Origin: Methylomusa anaerophila
GTDB lineage: Bacteria; Bacillota; Negativicutes; Sporomusales; Sporomusaceae
Direction: 5' to 3'
NCBI RefSeq assembly: GCF_003966895.1
Contig: NZ_AP018449.1
Location: 1,784,501 to 1,848,500, forward strand
DNA: 64,000 bases
The position numbers and the translations under genes were made by a program. The notes below the pieces were generated by a model that saw nothing but the letters and a program-made list of their open reading frames with translations, was not told where the DNA came from and ran no database searches. Below are positions 50,908-58,925 of the stretch, in pieces. Numbering within the stretch: the stretch's first letter is position 1; each line of letters opens with the position of its first letter.

Positions 50908-51519
50908 GTGGAACATGATACTGCCGCTAAAATTATCAATACCGCTATTCCATTATTCGCGAAAAAAGGATTTGTCGCCGTCACCATCCGGGAAGTGGCG
51001 GATGCCGCGCAAATAAACAGTTCGGCTATTTCTTACTATTTCAATGGTAAAGAGGGTCTTTACCATGCGGCGTTGGATAAAATTTTTTCACCTGTAACCA
51101 AGCTGCTGAGTACGGTAGAAACCATGACCGCAGTAAAACCGGTTGAACGCCTTACTTTGTATGCCCGCAACATCGGCACAATCCACCATGAGTGCCCTTT
51201 TTTAGCCCGCATCATCCATAGTGAGCTTGCCAATCCAACCCGTTGTGGTGAAATAATAATAAAGAAATACATTGCCCAGCTGTACCAGTTTGCGTGCCAG
51301 TCCTTGCGTGAAGGTATTGATAGCGGTGAGTTTTCTCCCGATTTGAATATTAGCTACGCTACCATATCTTTGGCCGGAATCATGAACTTTTACTTTCTTG
51401 CCACCCCTCTCATCAAGGAATTTGCCCAATTGTCCGAGCAATCCGATGAGGAATATATTTCCCAGGCGCTCAGGATTTATCTGAATGGGATCAAAGTGAG
51501 AGAAAATCCGCAAACTTAG
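50908..51519 (+). CDS. TetR-family regulator (CecR/DUF1956-type), second copy
   Basis: 203 residues from GTG 50908, nine bases after AAGGAG. It is closely similar to the TetR at 46112 over its full length: AAKIINTAIPLFAKKGFVAV, TIREVADAAQINSSAISYYF, NGKEGLY, and the C-terminal HSELANPTRCGEIIIKKY and SEQSDEEYISQALRIYLNGI. This suggests duplication within the locus. No TCAATCGATTGA-type palindrome is seen in front of it, so its operator is different or lost. The second MFS gene follows and is its likely target. Confidence 0.9.
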   Translation: MEHDTAAKIINTAIPLFAKKGFVAVTIREVADAAQINSSAISYYFNGKEGLYHAALDKIFSPVTKLLSTVETMTAVKPVERLTLYARNIGTIHHECPFLARIIHSELANPTRCGEIIIKKYIAQLYQFACQSLREGIDSGEFSPDLNISYATISLAGIMNFYFLATPLIKEFAQLSEQSDEEYISQALRIYLNGIKVRENPQT

Positions 51520-51530
51520 CGTTCAATAGG

Positions 51531-51620
51531 GAATGCAGCATTAAAGAATTATGATTATATCCGGGTATCGGGATGCTTATCCTAATATCCGGATGTTGAC
51601 TCTTTAATGCATCCTATATA
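51531..51620 (-). repeat. Family B element, copy 3 (short centre)
   Basis: GCATTAAAGAATTATGATTA and ATATCCGGGTATCGGGAT arms, then ATGCTTATCCTAATATCCGG and GACTCTTTAATGCATCCTAT. The central GCTGAGG region is lost. Confidence 0.8.
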
Positions 51621-51652
51621 CTCTGTGTTTAAACCGGACGGGAAAGGAGGAG

Positions 51653-52930
51653 ATGAAGCTGATTTCCGGGATGAAATTCGGGTCCATGTTCCGGGCGCTG
51701 CGGCACCGTAATTACCGTTTGTACTTTTTCGGCCAGGGAATATCACTGATCGGCACATGGATGCAGTGGACGGCGATTGTTTGGCTGGTGTACCGTCTGA
51801 CCGGGTCGGCGCAGGTACTGGGCACAGTCGATTTCTTTGGCCAAATTTCCGGTGTGGTTCTTATTCCCTTGGCCGGGGTAATCCTGGACCGGTGGGACCG
51901 GTATAAAGTCGTCATTGCAACGCAGATTTTCGCCTTGCTGCAAGCGGCTATCCTGGCGGCGCTGGTGCTGTCGCAAAGTATCGCCGTCTGGCATATCGTA
52001 GTGCTTAACTTCTTGCTGGGTGTGGTTAACTCCTTTGGCATGCCGGCAATGCAATCCTTTCTGTCCCAAACCGTCGACGACAAAGAAGATCTCAGCAACG
52101 CCATCCCCCTTAATTCGGCTATGATTAATGGCGCCCGGATCATCGGTCCGTCGATTGCGGGGCTTGCCATCAGTGCTTTCGGCGAAGGCTGGTGTTTTTT
52201 GCTTAATGCCGTCAGCTTTGCCGCAGTGCTTGCCGGGCTTAGGCTCATGAAGGTGAACCGTCCGTATGTTGCAGCAAATAAGGAAAAAAACCTGCTGGCA
52301 GGACTCAGGCAAGGCATTGCTTACACCTATCGCGTTGTGCCAATCAGACTGGTGCTTGCTTTGCTTGCCCTGGTATGCTTGGCAGGCATGCCGGTTATGG
52401 TGCTTATGCCGGTTCTTGCCGGCCGGGTATTGTCGGGGGGACCGGAGATATTGGGTTTATTAATGGCCTTTTTTGGGCTGGGAGCACTTACGGGAACCGT
52501 ATGTCTGGCTTCCCGCATGACCGTGCTGGGGCTTGAAAATATTATTGTGATAGCCGGTTCAGTTTTTGGCGCCGGGTTGATAGTATTTGCCGCATCCAAA
52601 GTGCTGTGGCTGTCCTTAGCCGCGTGCTTTATCATGGGCGTTGGGCTCATTGTTCAGTTCGCTGCCACAAATACCATCATCCAGACGCTTGTGGACGAGG
52701 ATAAACGGGGACGGGTCATGAGCCTCTACACATTGTCCTTCGGCGGTTTTGCTCCATTCGGCAGTCTTTTGGCGGGCCATTTAGCCGAAATTATCGGAGC
52801 GCCGGCGACATTATTGATAGGCGGAACCATCTGCCTGGCAGGCGCCGCTGCTTTTGCTTATGTCCGGCCGGTCTGGCTCGCCCATGCTGAGCCTATCTAC
52901 CGGAACAAAGGCTTTATCTGCGAAGATTAG
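51653..52930 (+). CDS. MFS transporter (EntS/MFS_3-like), paralogue 2
   Basis: 425 residues behind AAAGGAGG. Twelve helices. It is the close paralogue of the gene at 35757: identical or near-identical blocks include RLTGSAQVLGTVDF, VDDKEDLSNAI, GLAISAFGEGWCFL and NTIIQTLVDEDKRGRVMSLY, through to the same ending (HAEPI...ICED). It follows the second TetR gene. The two MFS genes lie in the same direction, about 16 kb apart, with the polyketide and ABC-export genes between them, so homologous recombination between them could delete or duplicate the island. Substrate unknown. Confidence 0.9.
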   Translation: MKLISGMKFGSMFRALRHRNYRLYFFGQGISLIGTWMQWTAIVWLVYRLTGSAQVLGTVDFFGQISGVVLIPLAGVILDRWDRYKVVIATQIFALLQAAILAALVLSQSIAVWHIVVLNFLLGVVNSFGMPAMQSFLSQTVDDKEDLSNAIPLNSAMINGARIIGPSIAGLAISAFGEGWCFLLNAVSFAAVLAGLRLMKVNRPYVAANKEKNLLAGLRQGIAYTYRVVPIRLVLALLALVCLAGMPVMVLMPVLAGRVLSGGPEILGLLMAFFGLGALTGTVCLASRMTVLGLENIIVIAGSVFGAGLIVFAASKVLWLSLAACFIMGVGLIVQFAATNTIIQTLVDEDKRGRVMSLYTLSFGGFAPFGSLLAGHLAEIIGAPATLLIGGTICLAGAAAFAYVRPVWLAHAEPIYRNKGFICED

Positions 52931-53038
52931 AGCGATTCGCGTCAAACAGGTACGCTACGTAACAACATGACTCCCGCCGGCATATTATGTATCAGGCAGG
53001 ATACGCCCTGTTCTATTTGTCCGGAAGGAGGGATTGAA

Positions 53039-53302
53039 ATGTCTGATAGAAAGCGTTCCTGGGATCAACCTGAAATTGTGGATTGGGAGGAAGAAGATTA
53101 CGAAGAGGAGACGATGCGTCAGGATGAGCGCCAGCTATTTGTCGGAGTTGGTTTCGGCTTTTGCTCTCCGCGGCGATTTTGTTCTCCGCGACGATTTTGT
53201 TCTCCACGGCGATTTTGTTCTCCGCGGCAATTCGGCTGTCGACCGTTTTTCTTCTGTTTCCCGCGCCAGGGTTGTTTCCCCAGACCTTGTTTCCCAATTT
53301 AG
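53039..53302 (+). CDS. Small Cys/Arg-rich protein with FCSPR tandem repeats
   Basis: 87 residues from ATG 53039, behind GGAAGGAGGG. The N-terminal half is acidic (DWEEEDYEEETMRQDE). After LFVGVGFG come four successive FCSPR units encoded by an 18-base tandem repeat (about 53159-53231). It closes with FGCRPFFFCFPRQGCFPRPC. There are nine cysteines. I do not recognise the family. The composition fits a cross-linked spore coat or exosporium protein. An acidic leader followed by a Cys-rich core also recalls RiPP precursors, but no radical SAM or other maturase gene is nearby. Confidence 0.7.
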   Translation: MSDRKRSWDQPEIVDWEEEDYEEETMRQDERQLFVGVGFGFCSPRRFCSPRRFCSPRRFCSPRQFGCRPFFFCFPRQGCFPRPCFPI

Positions 53303-53347
53303 CTTAGGCCGGTTGATTACCTATCCATATCTATAGATTCTTCTGCT

Positions 53348-53468
53348 ATATATGCCGCATCAAAGAATTGACATCCGGGTATTAGGATAAGCTGAGGTTA
53401 AGCGACAGCGTCGAAGCGTTCCTAATACCCGGATATAATTTCAATTCTTTAATGCGTTCCATATAGAT
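53348..53468 (+). repeat. Family B element, copy 4 (full length)
   Basis: TATATATGCCGCATCAAAGA, then TTGACATCCGGGTATTAGGA, a central GCTGAGGTTAAGCGACAGCG, then CCTAATACCCGGATATAATT and TCAATTCTTTAATGCGTTCC ATAT. The ends are an imperfect inverted repeat of about 40 bases. Confidence 0.9.
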
Positions 53469-53635
53469 AAGGTTGTCCATTTTGGAACACCTTATCTTTT
53501 TTAATTTTTTAATGCCCGGGCCGGGCGAACAGATTTTTGTGAGACTGGCAGCCGGTTATTTTCCGTGTTAAAATTAATATAATATAAACTTACATAACCG
53601 CATAATCACATAATCAATAGAACGGAGTCGAAGAA
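53469..53635. other. Intergenic region before ABC ATPase gene
   Basis: A GGCCCGGGC patch and AT-rich sequence with no gene; the ribosome binding site CGGAG lies at about 53624. Confidence 0.4.
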
Positions 53636-54475
53636 ATGATATTGGTAAAAGGCCTGGTCAAGAAGTTTGCTGAACGGGTAGCTGTAGATCACTTGGATCT
53701 AACCATCGAACCAGGGGAAACATTTGGGCTTTTAGGACCTAACGGCGCGGGCAAAACAACAACTATCCGGGTTTTGACCATGCTGACCCGGCCCACGGAA
53801 GGCGAGATCAACATTAACGGCTGGCATCTGCCGGCGGATGAGACCAAAGTCAAGGCAGTCATCGGAGTAGTTCCCCAGCATTTGAATCTGGATGCCGACT
53901 TAACCGCCAGGGAAAATTTGGACTTGCACGGTCGCTTGCATCATATTCCAGAGGCCGGGCGCCGGCGGCGGGTGGAAGAGTTGCTGGAGTATGTGGAACT
54001 CGTGGAGCGGGGAAATGACATGGTCAATACCTTTTCCGGCGGGATGAAACGCCGGCTGATGATTGCCCGGGCGCTGATGCACCAGCCCCAGGTATTGTTT
54101 CTGGATGAACCTACGGTTGGCCTTGATCCGCAAGTTCGCCGCAAACTATGGGACCTGATTCGCCGGTTAAACGGAGAAGGTCTGACCGTGCTGCTCACTA
54201 CCCACTATATTGAGGAAGCGGAACAGTTGTGCCAACGGGTGGCGATTATGGAAAAGGGAAGGCTCATTGCTCTTAACAGTCCGGCGGCCTTATGCCGGCG
54301 ACTTGGCAAATTCGTGGTGGAATGGGCTGACCAGGGCGGCACGGAGTACCGGTTTTTTGCCAGCCGGGCCGAGGCCGCAGATTTTGCTGCGGCGTTGACG
54401 GTAAACGCTACATTGCGTTATACCAACCTGGAAGATGTATTTGTGGAAATAACAGGACGGAAAGTGGCCGGATAA
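53636..54475 (+). CDS. ABC transporter ATPase subunit (DrrA/daunorubicin-resistance type), orphan
   Basis: 279 residues. Walker A GPNGAGKTT, Q-loop VVPQHLNLDAD, signature TFSGGMKRR, Walker B LFLDEPTVGLD and the H-loop LTTHYIEEAEQ are all present. The C-terminal DrrA-like tail (LRYTNLEDVFVEITGRKV) is short. It is of the ABC-2 exporter kind, yet no permease gene follows; the CCA-adding enzyme gene starts 30 bases downstream. It may work with a permease encoded elsewhere or be the remnant of a transporter. Confidence 0.9.
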   Translation: MILVKGLVKKFAERVAVDHLDLTIEPGETFGLLGPNGAGKTTTIRVLTMLTRPTEGEININGWHLPADETKVKAVIGVVPQHLNLDADLTARENLDLHGRLHHIPEAGRRRRVEELLEYVELVERGNDMVNTFSGGMKRRLMIARALMHQPQVLFLDEPTVGLDPQVRRKLWDLIRRLNGEGLTVLLTTHYIEEAEQLCQRVAIMEKGRLIALNSPAALCRRLGKFVVEWADQGGTEYRFFASRAEAADFAAALTVNATLRYTNLEDVFVEITGRKVAG

Positions 54476-54504
54476 GTAGACAATTACCTGAGGAGGTCCG
54501 GTTG

Positions 54505-55920
54505 ATGGAACAAGCCAGGCTGATTGTAAAAGCGCTCGCTGACGCGGGGCATCAGGCGTATATCGTCGGCGGCGCCGTGCGTGACCTATTGCTGGGAAAA
54601 TCCTCCCAGGACATAGATATAGCTACCAGCGCTTCTGCCGACGAGATACGGCAGGCTGCCGCCGCTCATGGCTGGGGAACGGTAGAAGTCGGAGCGGCTT
54701 TTGGCGTAATCATTGTGGTCGTGGGTGAAACAACCTACGATGTTGCCACTTTTCGGGCGGAAACATACGGTGAGGACAGTCATCGACCGGAACAAGTACA
54801 ACTGGGAGTATCTTTGACGGAAGATTTGCAGCGCCGGGATTTTACCATGAATGCCATGGCCCTCGATATTGACGGCAATATCATCGATCTGTTTGGCGGG
54901 CGGGACGATATCGCCGCCAAACTCATTCGTACTGTCGGCAATCCCTATGAAAGATTTGCCGAAGATGCTCTTAGAATGTTCAGGGCCGCCCGTTTTGCCG
55001 CCTGCTTTGGTTTCCGGCTTGACCCTGCGGCCCAGGCGGCCTTCAGTCCGAATCTGGCGCGGGTTGCCGGCCTGTCGGTAGAGAGAGTGCGGAATGAACT
55101 GCAAGCTACGCTGATCGCACCATGGGCGAGTGTGGGGCTTAAAATTATGATGGTTACCGGTCTCTTGGCGGCAGAGTGCAGGAATACCGAACAAAGGGTT
55201 GCCAGGTCTGTGCCTATTTTGCCTGAGCTTGGCCGTTTGCCCGGTTTACCTCAGAATGCCAGATACCATAAATATGATGTATGGACCCATACCCTGGCAA
55301 CTGTGGATAACGTGCCTGCCGCCGCCGCCTTGCGCTGGGCAGCTCTGCTGCATGACGTGGCCAAGGGATGGCCGGGAGTACGGACAGTAAACAAGTATGG
55401 TCAGCCATCTGATCCGGGACATGAGCGAGTTGGCGCCGAGGTGGCGGAACAAATCCTCCTTAGACTTAAAGTGAGTTCCGCGGTAACCGGCCAAGTAGCC
55501 TGGCTGATTCGGCGCCACTTAATTTTGCCTGTTCCCGAGGAAAAAAAGGTATTGGGGTGGCTCCGACGTTTGGCCAGGGATTTCAGGAACATCCGGGAAT
55601 TTAGGCAACAGGTTGATCAGCTTCTGGAACTGCACCGGGCCGACAGGCTGGCCGGTCATACCATGCCGGATATTGAAACCCTTGATAGAGTAAAGGAACT
55701 GGTTGCAGCCATCTGCCGGCAAGTCCCCTTTTATCCGGGGCAATTAAGTATCAGCGGCAAAGAGATCGCCGCCCGGCTGGGGACCGGTCCGCAGGTGGGA
55801 AAATTTCAGCTTAATCTGCTGGAAAGGATACAAACCGGGGAATTGGCCAACACCCGCGATTCTCTGCTGGCGGCCCTCACGGCCAGGCTGAAGCGGCAGC
55901 CGGTGTCCAATCAGGATTAA
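54505..55920 (+). CDS. cca: CCA tRNA nucleotidyltransferase / poly(A) polymerase family
   Basis: 471 residues from ATG 54505 (GAGGAGG 8 bases upstream). The N-terminal nucleotidyltransferase head shows YIVGGAVRDLLLGKSSQDID, the DxD pair and DLQRRDFTMNAMALDIDG. The neck and body are PYERFAEDALRMFRAARFAA with the RNA-binding segment. An HD domain follows (LLHDVAKGWPGVRTVN, with HERVGAEVAEQIL). It adds or repairs the tRNA 3' CCA end. The HD domain is typical of Gram-positive-type enzymes. A terminator lies right after the gene. Confidence 0.92.
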   Translation: MEQARLIVKALADAGHQAYIVGGAVRDLLLGKSSQDIDIATSASADEIRQAAAAHGWGTVEVGAAFGVIIVVVGETTYDVATFRAETYGEDSHRPEQVQLGVSLTEDLQRRDFTMNAMALDIDGNIIDLFGGRDDIAAKLIRTVGNPYERFAEDALRMFRAARFAACFGFRLDPAAQAAFSPNLARVAGLSVERVRNELQATLIAPWASVGLKIMMVTGLLAAECRNTEQRVARSVPILPELGRLPGLPQNARYHKYDVWTHTLATVDNVPAAAALRWAALLHDVAKGWPGVRTVNKYGQPSDPGHERVGAEVAEQILLRLKVSSAVTGQVAWLIRRHLILPVPEEKKVLGWLRRLARDFRNIREFRQQVDQLLELHRADRLAGHTMPDIETLDRVKELVAAICRQVPFYPGQLSISGKEIAARLGTGPQVGKFQLNLLERIQTGELANTRDSLLAALTARLKRQPVSNQD

Positions 55921-55927
55921 CAGAAAT

Positions 55928-55955
55928 AGGACTTGGCGCGGGCCAAGTCCTATTT
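55928..55955 (+). terminator. Rho-independent terminator
   Basis: AGGACTTGG pairs with CCAAGTCCT around CGCGGG, followed by ATTTAAAGATTTTTT. It ends the cca transcript. Confidence 0.85.
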
Positions 55956-55993
55956 AAAGATTTTTTATGTATTTATGTAATTTTATGAATCTA

Positions 55994-56290
55994 TTAATCT
56001 TTGGCTTTTAGTTTCTCAAGCTGCAGGTACTTTTTCTGAAGCTCGTGTTCAATTATGTCAATTTCTTTGTAAATGGGATCTACTTTGGGACCTTCGCAGG
56101 ATCCGGACAGAAATACCGCTTTGCCGTAGTCTTTAAATAGACGGTCCTGTTTGCTTTCCAGGAACTCCATCTGCAGACGGAGTTCAGTGACATCTTTCGC
56201 CCATTTCAAATCATCGCTTAAATTATCCCAGGCTTCTTTGAATTTTTTAGATACCAATTCCGTATAGTCATTAAATTTTCCCTTATCCAT
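55994..56290 (-). CDS. Small helical protein of unknown function
   Basis: 98 residues on the minus strand, behind GGGAGGGATA. It is predicted almost wholly helical and charged: DYTELVSKKFKEAWDNLSDD, LKWAKDVTELRLQMEFLESK, then a possible coiled coil with IEHELQKKYLQLEKLKAKD. No signal peptide or membrane helix. A single Cys lies in FLSGSCEGPKVDPIY. I do not recognise a family. It is convergent with cca and its promoter region abuts family B copy 5. Confidence 0.7.
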   Translation of the reverse strand: MDKGKFNDYTELVSKKFKEAWDNLSDDLKWAKDVTELRLQMEFLESKQDRLFKDYGKAVFLSGSCEGPKVDPIYKEIDIIEHELQKKYLQLEKLKAKD

Positions 56291-56320
56291 ATCTATCCCT
56301 CCCAGTTTGAAATGGTTTCT

Positions 56321-56441
56321 ATATATGTCGCATTTAAAGAATTGGCATCCGGGTATTAGGATAAGCTGAGGTTAAGCGGCAGCGTCGAAGCGTTCCTAAT
56401 ACCCGGATATAATTTCCAATTTTTAATGCGTTCCATATGGT
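56321..56441 (+). repeat. Family B element, copy 5 (full length)
   Basis: ATATATGTCGCATTTAAAGA, TTGGCATCCGGGTATTAGGA, centre GCTGAGGTTAAGCGGCAGCG, then CCTAATACCCGGATATAATT and CCAATTTTTAATGCGTTCCA. Same orientation as copies 1 and 4. Confidence 0.9.
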
Positions 56442-56551
56442 TAATGTTATTATAACATATTTTAAAATGGAAGTGAATAATTTTTATGAGAAAATAATTA
56501 TCGCCATATTGAGAGCATTGCCGAGAACAAATGTTTATTCGAAAAATACAC

Positions 56552-56580
56552 TTGACTATCAGTACAAGATAATTTATAAT
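56552..56580 (+). promoter_or_regulatory. Promoter of the serC T-box transcript
   Basis: TTGACT (56552-56557) and TATAAT (56575-56580) are separated by 17 bases. Transcription would start near 56587, just before the T-box leader. Confidence 0.8.
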
Positions 56581-56586
56581 CAAATA

Positions 56587-56812
56587 GACTTCATAGTCCA
56601 CACAATGAACAGGAAGCTGACTTATTACAAGCTTCAGAGATCTGGCGGGTGGTGCGAGCCAGGGCGCGTAAAGTCAAGTTCCGCCTGGGAGTGGCTGATG
56701 ATGAATCAGGACGGGTTCCGCCCGGTACAGCGGCAAAAGTGGCCGCAAGGCAACATGGGTGGCACCGCGGGATAAGTCTCGCCCCAGATATATGTGGGCG
56801 AGGCTTTTTAAT
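56587..56812 (+). ncRNA. T-box leader (probably serine-responsive) controlling serC
   Basis: The T-box motif GGGTGGCACCGCGG (56757-56770) is followed by the terminator CTCGCCC (56778-56784) / GGGCGAG (56796-56802) and a T-run. Upstream lies a Stem I-like region with CTGGCGGGTGGTGCGAGCCAG. A TCC codon in AAGTTCCGCC could be the serine specifier, but I could not fold the stem with certainty. T-boxes sense uncharged tRNA and let transcription through when the amino acid is scarce. Confidence 0.85.
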
Positions 56813-56844
56813 TTTATTATGATTTAATGGAGTGAGTGATTAGT

Positions 56845-57942
56845 ATGGCTAAAACTGTTAAAAGGGTACACAACTTTTATTCCGGGCCGGCGGCTCTTCC
56901 CTTGTCCATTCTCCAACAAGCGCAAGCGGAACTTTTGGATTTTAACGGCACAGGCATGTCCATCATGGAGATCAGCCATCGCAGCAAAGACTACGAGGCG
57001 GTGCACAATCGCGCTATTGAATTATTGAAGGAGTTGCTGGGTATACCCGCAGGTTATGATGTTCTGTTCCTGCAAGGAGGAGCCAGTCTCCAGTTTGCCA
57101 TGGTACCCATGAACTTTCTGGCACCCGGCAAAAAGGCCGGATACGTCATGACCGGGACCTGGGCGGAGAAAGCTTATGCCCAAGCGGAAAAACTGGGCGA
57201 GGTCTTTATCGCCGCCAGTGCCAAAGAAGGAAACTACCGCCGTATACCGTCTCCCGGGGAACTCAACTACGGCCCGGATACCGCCTATCTTCACATTACT
57301 TCCAACAATACTATCTTCGGCACCCAGTGGCAGTCTTTCCCCGAGACCGGCGCCGTGCCGCTGATTGCCGACATGTCCAGCGATATCTTGTCCAAACCGT
57401 TTGACGTGAGCAAATTCGCCCTGATTTATGCCGGAGCCCAAAAGAATCTTGGTCCTGCCGGCGTAACGGTAGTTATCATCCGGCACGACCTTTTAGATCG
57501 GGCGAATAAGAAAGTGCCGACCATGCTGCGGTACGAGACATATGCCAAAGACAACTCATTATACAATACGCCGCCCACTTTCAACATATATATGGTCAGT
57601 CTGATGCTGGCCTGGGTAAAAGAACAGGGCGGTCTTGCAGCCCTGCACCGCCGCAATCAGGAAAAAGCGGCTCTGGTTTATGATGCAATTGATGCCAGCA
57701 ATGGTTTCTATGTCGGTCATGCCCAACCGGATGTCCGCTCGCTGATGAATATTACATTCCGGCTGGCTAACGAGGATCTGGAGAAAAAATTCCTTGATGC
57801 GGCTAAGCAAGCCGGTTTCGTCGGTCTGGCGGGACACCGCTCGGTAGGGGGCTGCCGGGCTTCTGCCTATAACGCGGTTCCCTATGAGTCCTGCCTGGCT
57901 TTACGGGAGCTAATGTTTACTTTTCAAAAAGAAAATTGGTAG
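56845..57942 (+). CDS. serC: Phosphoserine aminotransferase
   Basis: 365 residues from ATG 56845 (GGAGTG upstream). Motifs of SerC are plain: VHNFYSGPAALPLSILQQAQ, GMSIMEISHRSKDYEAVHNR, GASLQFAMVPMNFLAPGKKA, GTWAEKAYAQAEKLGEV, and FALIYAGAQKNLGPAGVTVV with the PLP Lys. It converts 3-phosphohydroxypyruvate to phosphoserine with glutamate. The T-box leader directly upstream explains its control by serine supply. In many relatives serA follows in the same operon, but here a terminator follows and no serA is seen in the window. Confidence 0.95.
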   Translation: MAKTVKRVHNFYSGPAALPLSILQQAQAELLDFNGTGMSIMEISHRSKDYEAVHNRAIELLKELLGIPAGYDVLFLQGGASLQFAMVPMNFLAPGKKAGYVMTGTWAEKAYAQAEKLGEVFIAASAKEGNYRRIPSPGELNYGPDTAYLHITSNNTIFGTQWQSFPETGAVPLIADMSSDILSKPFDVSKFALIYAGAQKNLGPAGVTVVIIRHDLLDRANKKVPTMLRYETYAKDNSLYNTPPTFNIYMVSLMLAWVKEQGGLAALHRRNQEKAALVYDAIDASNGFYVGHAQPDVRSLMNITFRLANEDLEKKFLDAAKQAGFVGLAGHRSVGGCRASAYNAVPYESCLALRELMFTFQKENW

Positions 57943-57997
57943 AATCAGCAAGCAGTGGGTTTTCCTTCGGGGATTAAGGGAAAAGGACTATAAAAAG

Positions 57998-58037
57998 GGA
58001 ATAAGGCGGCCCGGTTACGGGTCGTCTTATTCCTCTT
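57998..58037 (+). terminator. Terminator after serC
   Basis: GGAATAAGGCGGCCCG pairs with CGGGTCGTCTTATTCC around GTTA, followed by TCTTTC. Being symmetric, it may also end the convergent XRE transcript. Confidence 0.85.
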
Positions 58038-58136
58038 TCAATATTCCCGGTATGTTTCTACTTCGCTGGCTCTTTAAATTAGCCAAAACGTTTTCGATAC
58101 TCAAGTCTGCAGCCGGCCTTACATTGACCAGGCTGG

Positions 58137-58535
58137 TTAGGTAGACAGTTCACTTGCTTCCAACGCTTCTAGCCACTCTAATTCATTTACTATTTTTTCT
58201 CTGTATTTGGGGGGGAGTTTAGCTATCCTACGGGCGAATAAATAAACATCAAAAGAGATTTCAGCAAACTCGGGATGTAATTTCTGGCGGATAATAGAGG
58301 GAGCTTTGGCGAAATAGCCTAAATAAATCAGTATTTCCGGGTTGCCGTCCAGCACCTCGGCCAATACCCGTGAGACGTCTTCGGAAGGCGGGGGTAAATG
58401 GCCGTTTTGCAGCTTACTGATATATGACGGGGCAATTTTATGTCCTTTTTCCTGGCAACGGCAGGCGATTTGCCGTAACGACATGCCGCTTTTCTTAATG
58501 TAATAAGCCAGTAAATCTGTATAACGTTTATTCAT
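58137..58535 (-). CDS. XRE-family regulator with C-terminal extension
   Basis: 132 residues, minus strand. HTH_3 domain near the N-terminus: LLAYYIKKSGMSLRQIACRC, then APSYISKLQNGHLPPPSEDV as recognition helix and wing. The second half (about 70-132) is helical (PEFAEISFDVYLFARRIAKL, then REKIVNELEWLEALE) and is likely for dimerisation. Proteins of this build occur widely in Negativicutes and Clostridia as small developmental or stress regulators. The target is unknown. It is convergent with serC. Confidence 0.85.
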   Translation of the reverse strand: MNKRYTDLLAYYIKKSGMSLRQIACRCQEKGHKIAPSYISKLQNGHLPPPSEDVSRVLAEVLDGNPEILIYLGYFAKAPSIIRQKLHPEFAEISFDVYLFARRIAKLPPKYREKIVNELEWLEALEASELST

Positions 58536-58925
58536 TTATAAATCATTCCATTTTTTACATTTATTATATTGTATATTGAGATAAAAGTCAACGATCAAGG
58601 AAATTGTACATTCTATTTTTTGCAAATCCAATAATTAAATTCACTGAGAAATATGGCTTTTTGGTGTCAATGCTTGGCGCTTTTTTTTATAAAATAACAA
58701 CTGATTTATATTTAAGTAAAAATATGGTACCCCAGAAATATTTTCTGATGATAAAAAACTCAACAAAATTCGGTGGATAATGAACTATATTCTTAACCCG
58801 CTAATATTTATTTTTTCATACGGGAAATATATCCTATCAGCAGGTATTAGCCAAAAAGATCACGAAATTATTATTTAATAATTATTTTTATATGGGTTGA
58901 TTCAGCACTGAAAGGAGTGTTGGTT
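58536..58925. other. AT-rich intergenic region
   Basis: About 380 bases without a gene or strong hairpin. It should hold divergent promoters for the XRE gene and the TPR gene. The ribosome binding site AAAGGAG lies at 58909-58915. Confidence 0.4.

Noticed and set aside
51743..52312. Long minus-strand frames opposite the second MFS gene
   Set aside because: Composition and lack of start signals show them to be antisense shadows; the same pattern appears opposite the first MFS gene.
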